From the NCBI GenBank assembly GCA_025998775.1, contig BNWK01000071.1, positions 1 through 6,695 on the forward strand: 6,695 nt of DNA, in the 5' to 3' direction. A program made the position numbers and the translations under genes. How positions within the stretch are numbered: the first letter of the stretch is position 1; every line of letters starts with the position of its first letter. The notes below the pieces were generated by a model. That model searched no databases. It had not been told where the DNA came from and saw only the letters and a program-made list of their open reading frames with translations. Source of the DNA: Alphaproteobacteria bacterium. Lineage in GTDB: Bacteria; Pseudomonadota; Alphaproteobacteria; UBA3830. This document shows, in pieces, positions 6,171 through 6,695 of this stretch.

Positions 6171-6695
6171 AAGAGAAATCAGTCTTCTCACTCTCTGCCC
6201 TCCTCCTCCTGCTCAACTTCATCATCTCCCACGTCATCTTTTTTGTCTTCTCCATCATGTCTGCTGCATTATGCAGCATCTGATACTTATCCCTCTCTAT
6301 CCACTTCCCCTCCATCTTCTTCATCTTTGTCTCCTACACTTTATTGCTCTTCCTCCTACTGCCCTACAGATCCATCATCATGGTCTTTCGCCTTCTTCTG
6401 CTGTTACCTCTCTTCAGACTTCTGCTTCTGCTATTCCTCCTCCTACTGCTTCTCTTCCTCTTCTTCATTCAACGTGTTTCCTTCATTCAATGTGTCTCCT
6501 TCCACCAGATCCCCATACTTCTCTTTCCCTATGTCATCCTCTTCCTCTTCCTCTTATTACTTCCTCCTCTTCATCGCCACCATACTCACTCGCCCGCTAC
6601 ACCTCTTTGACCCTCATATCCTCGTCTTCACCCTCTTGCTGCAACCACCCCCACCCCCAAAATACACACCTACGTCAGCGTTACTGTCATTCCCC
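6171..6695 (+). other. Pyrimidine-rich region, Ser-rich open frame running off the window
   Basis: The plus strand is strongly C/T-rich. The frame starting at 6171 has no stop to the end (175 codons) and encodes SSSCSTSSSPTSSFLSSPS, later SPPSSSSLSPTLYCSSSY and SFNVFPSFNVSPSTRSPYF, much like the CK1 tail. A second frame is open from 6133, and a third holds a Leu-rich frame at 6344-6610, as expected from the base composition. It may be the 5' part of a partial gene or non-coding simple sequence. No ATG occurs in the Ser frame before 6531. Confidence 0.35.
6262..6278. repeat. Short perfect palindrome TGCTGCAT-T-ATGCAGCA
   Basis: Eight-base inverted arms with a one-base centre lie inside the pyrimidine-rich region. 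It is too tight for a stem-loop; at most it is a protein-binding dyad, and it may be chance. Confidence 0.4.

Noticed and set aside
6344..6610. Leu-rich plus-strand open frame resembling a membrane protein
   Set aside because: CTT/CTC repeats in a pyrimidine-rich strand give Leu in this frame and Ser or Pro in the others. No ATG start and no non-repetitive support.

Overview
The window is protist-type nuclear DNA. It has short GT-AG introns, a single multi-exon gene, long simple-sequence tracts and no bacterial signals: no operon, Shine-Dalgarno sites, tRNA, rRNA, insertion sequence or CRISPR. Short introns plus heavy Ser/Gln low complexity suggest a free-living protist. A rhizarian such as a foraminifer is only a guess; the sequence does not prove a lineage.

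Main gene (minus strand, 5833 down to 261). Joining exons by hand gives one uninterrupted reading frame: a complete casein kinase 1 (CK1) family Ser/Thr kinase domain of about 300 residues, fused to a very long Ser-rich tail. Preferred exons in transcript order: 5833-5763, 5724-5578, 5528-5480, 5436-5284, 5237-5069, 5022-4919, 4687-4471, 4352-3967, 3704-261. Every junction keeps phase, and the model gives 1579 residues. If exon 8 stops at 4144 instead, it gives 1520. The first six exons are AT-rich with introns of 38-49 nt. The later exons are richer in G+C with introns of 118-262 nt. The intron at 4688-4918 separates the two halves and holds an in-frame 18-nt candidate microexon.

Tail (261-3704). 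One 3.4 kb exon encodes Ser runs, Pro runs, an (Ala-Ser)n block, a poly-Gln block and an Arg/His/Ser block, then a short ordinary C-terminus. The plus strand here is therefore purine-rich and shows several acidic open frames, which I treat as shadows.

Right end (5834-6695). An AT-rich intergenic stretch carries a possible upstream ORF, two short tandem repeats and a possible first exon of a divergent plus-strand gene (ATG at 6005, donor GTAAGT at 6049). From about 6171 to the end the plus strand becomes pyrimidine-rich and a Ser-rich frame stays open to the window edge. This could be part of a second, similarly low-complexity protein, but no complete gene can be built. The left 260 bases hold the region after the kinase stop, with no recognisable poly(A) signal.
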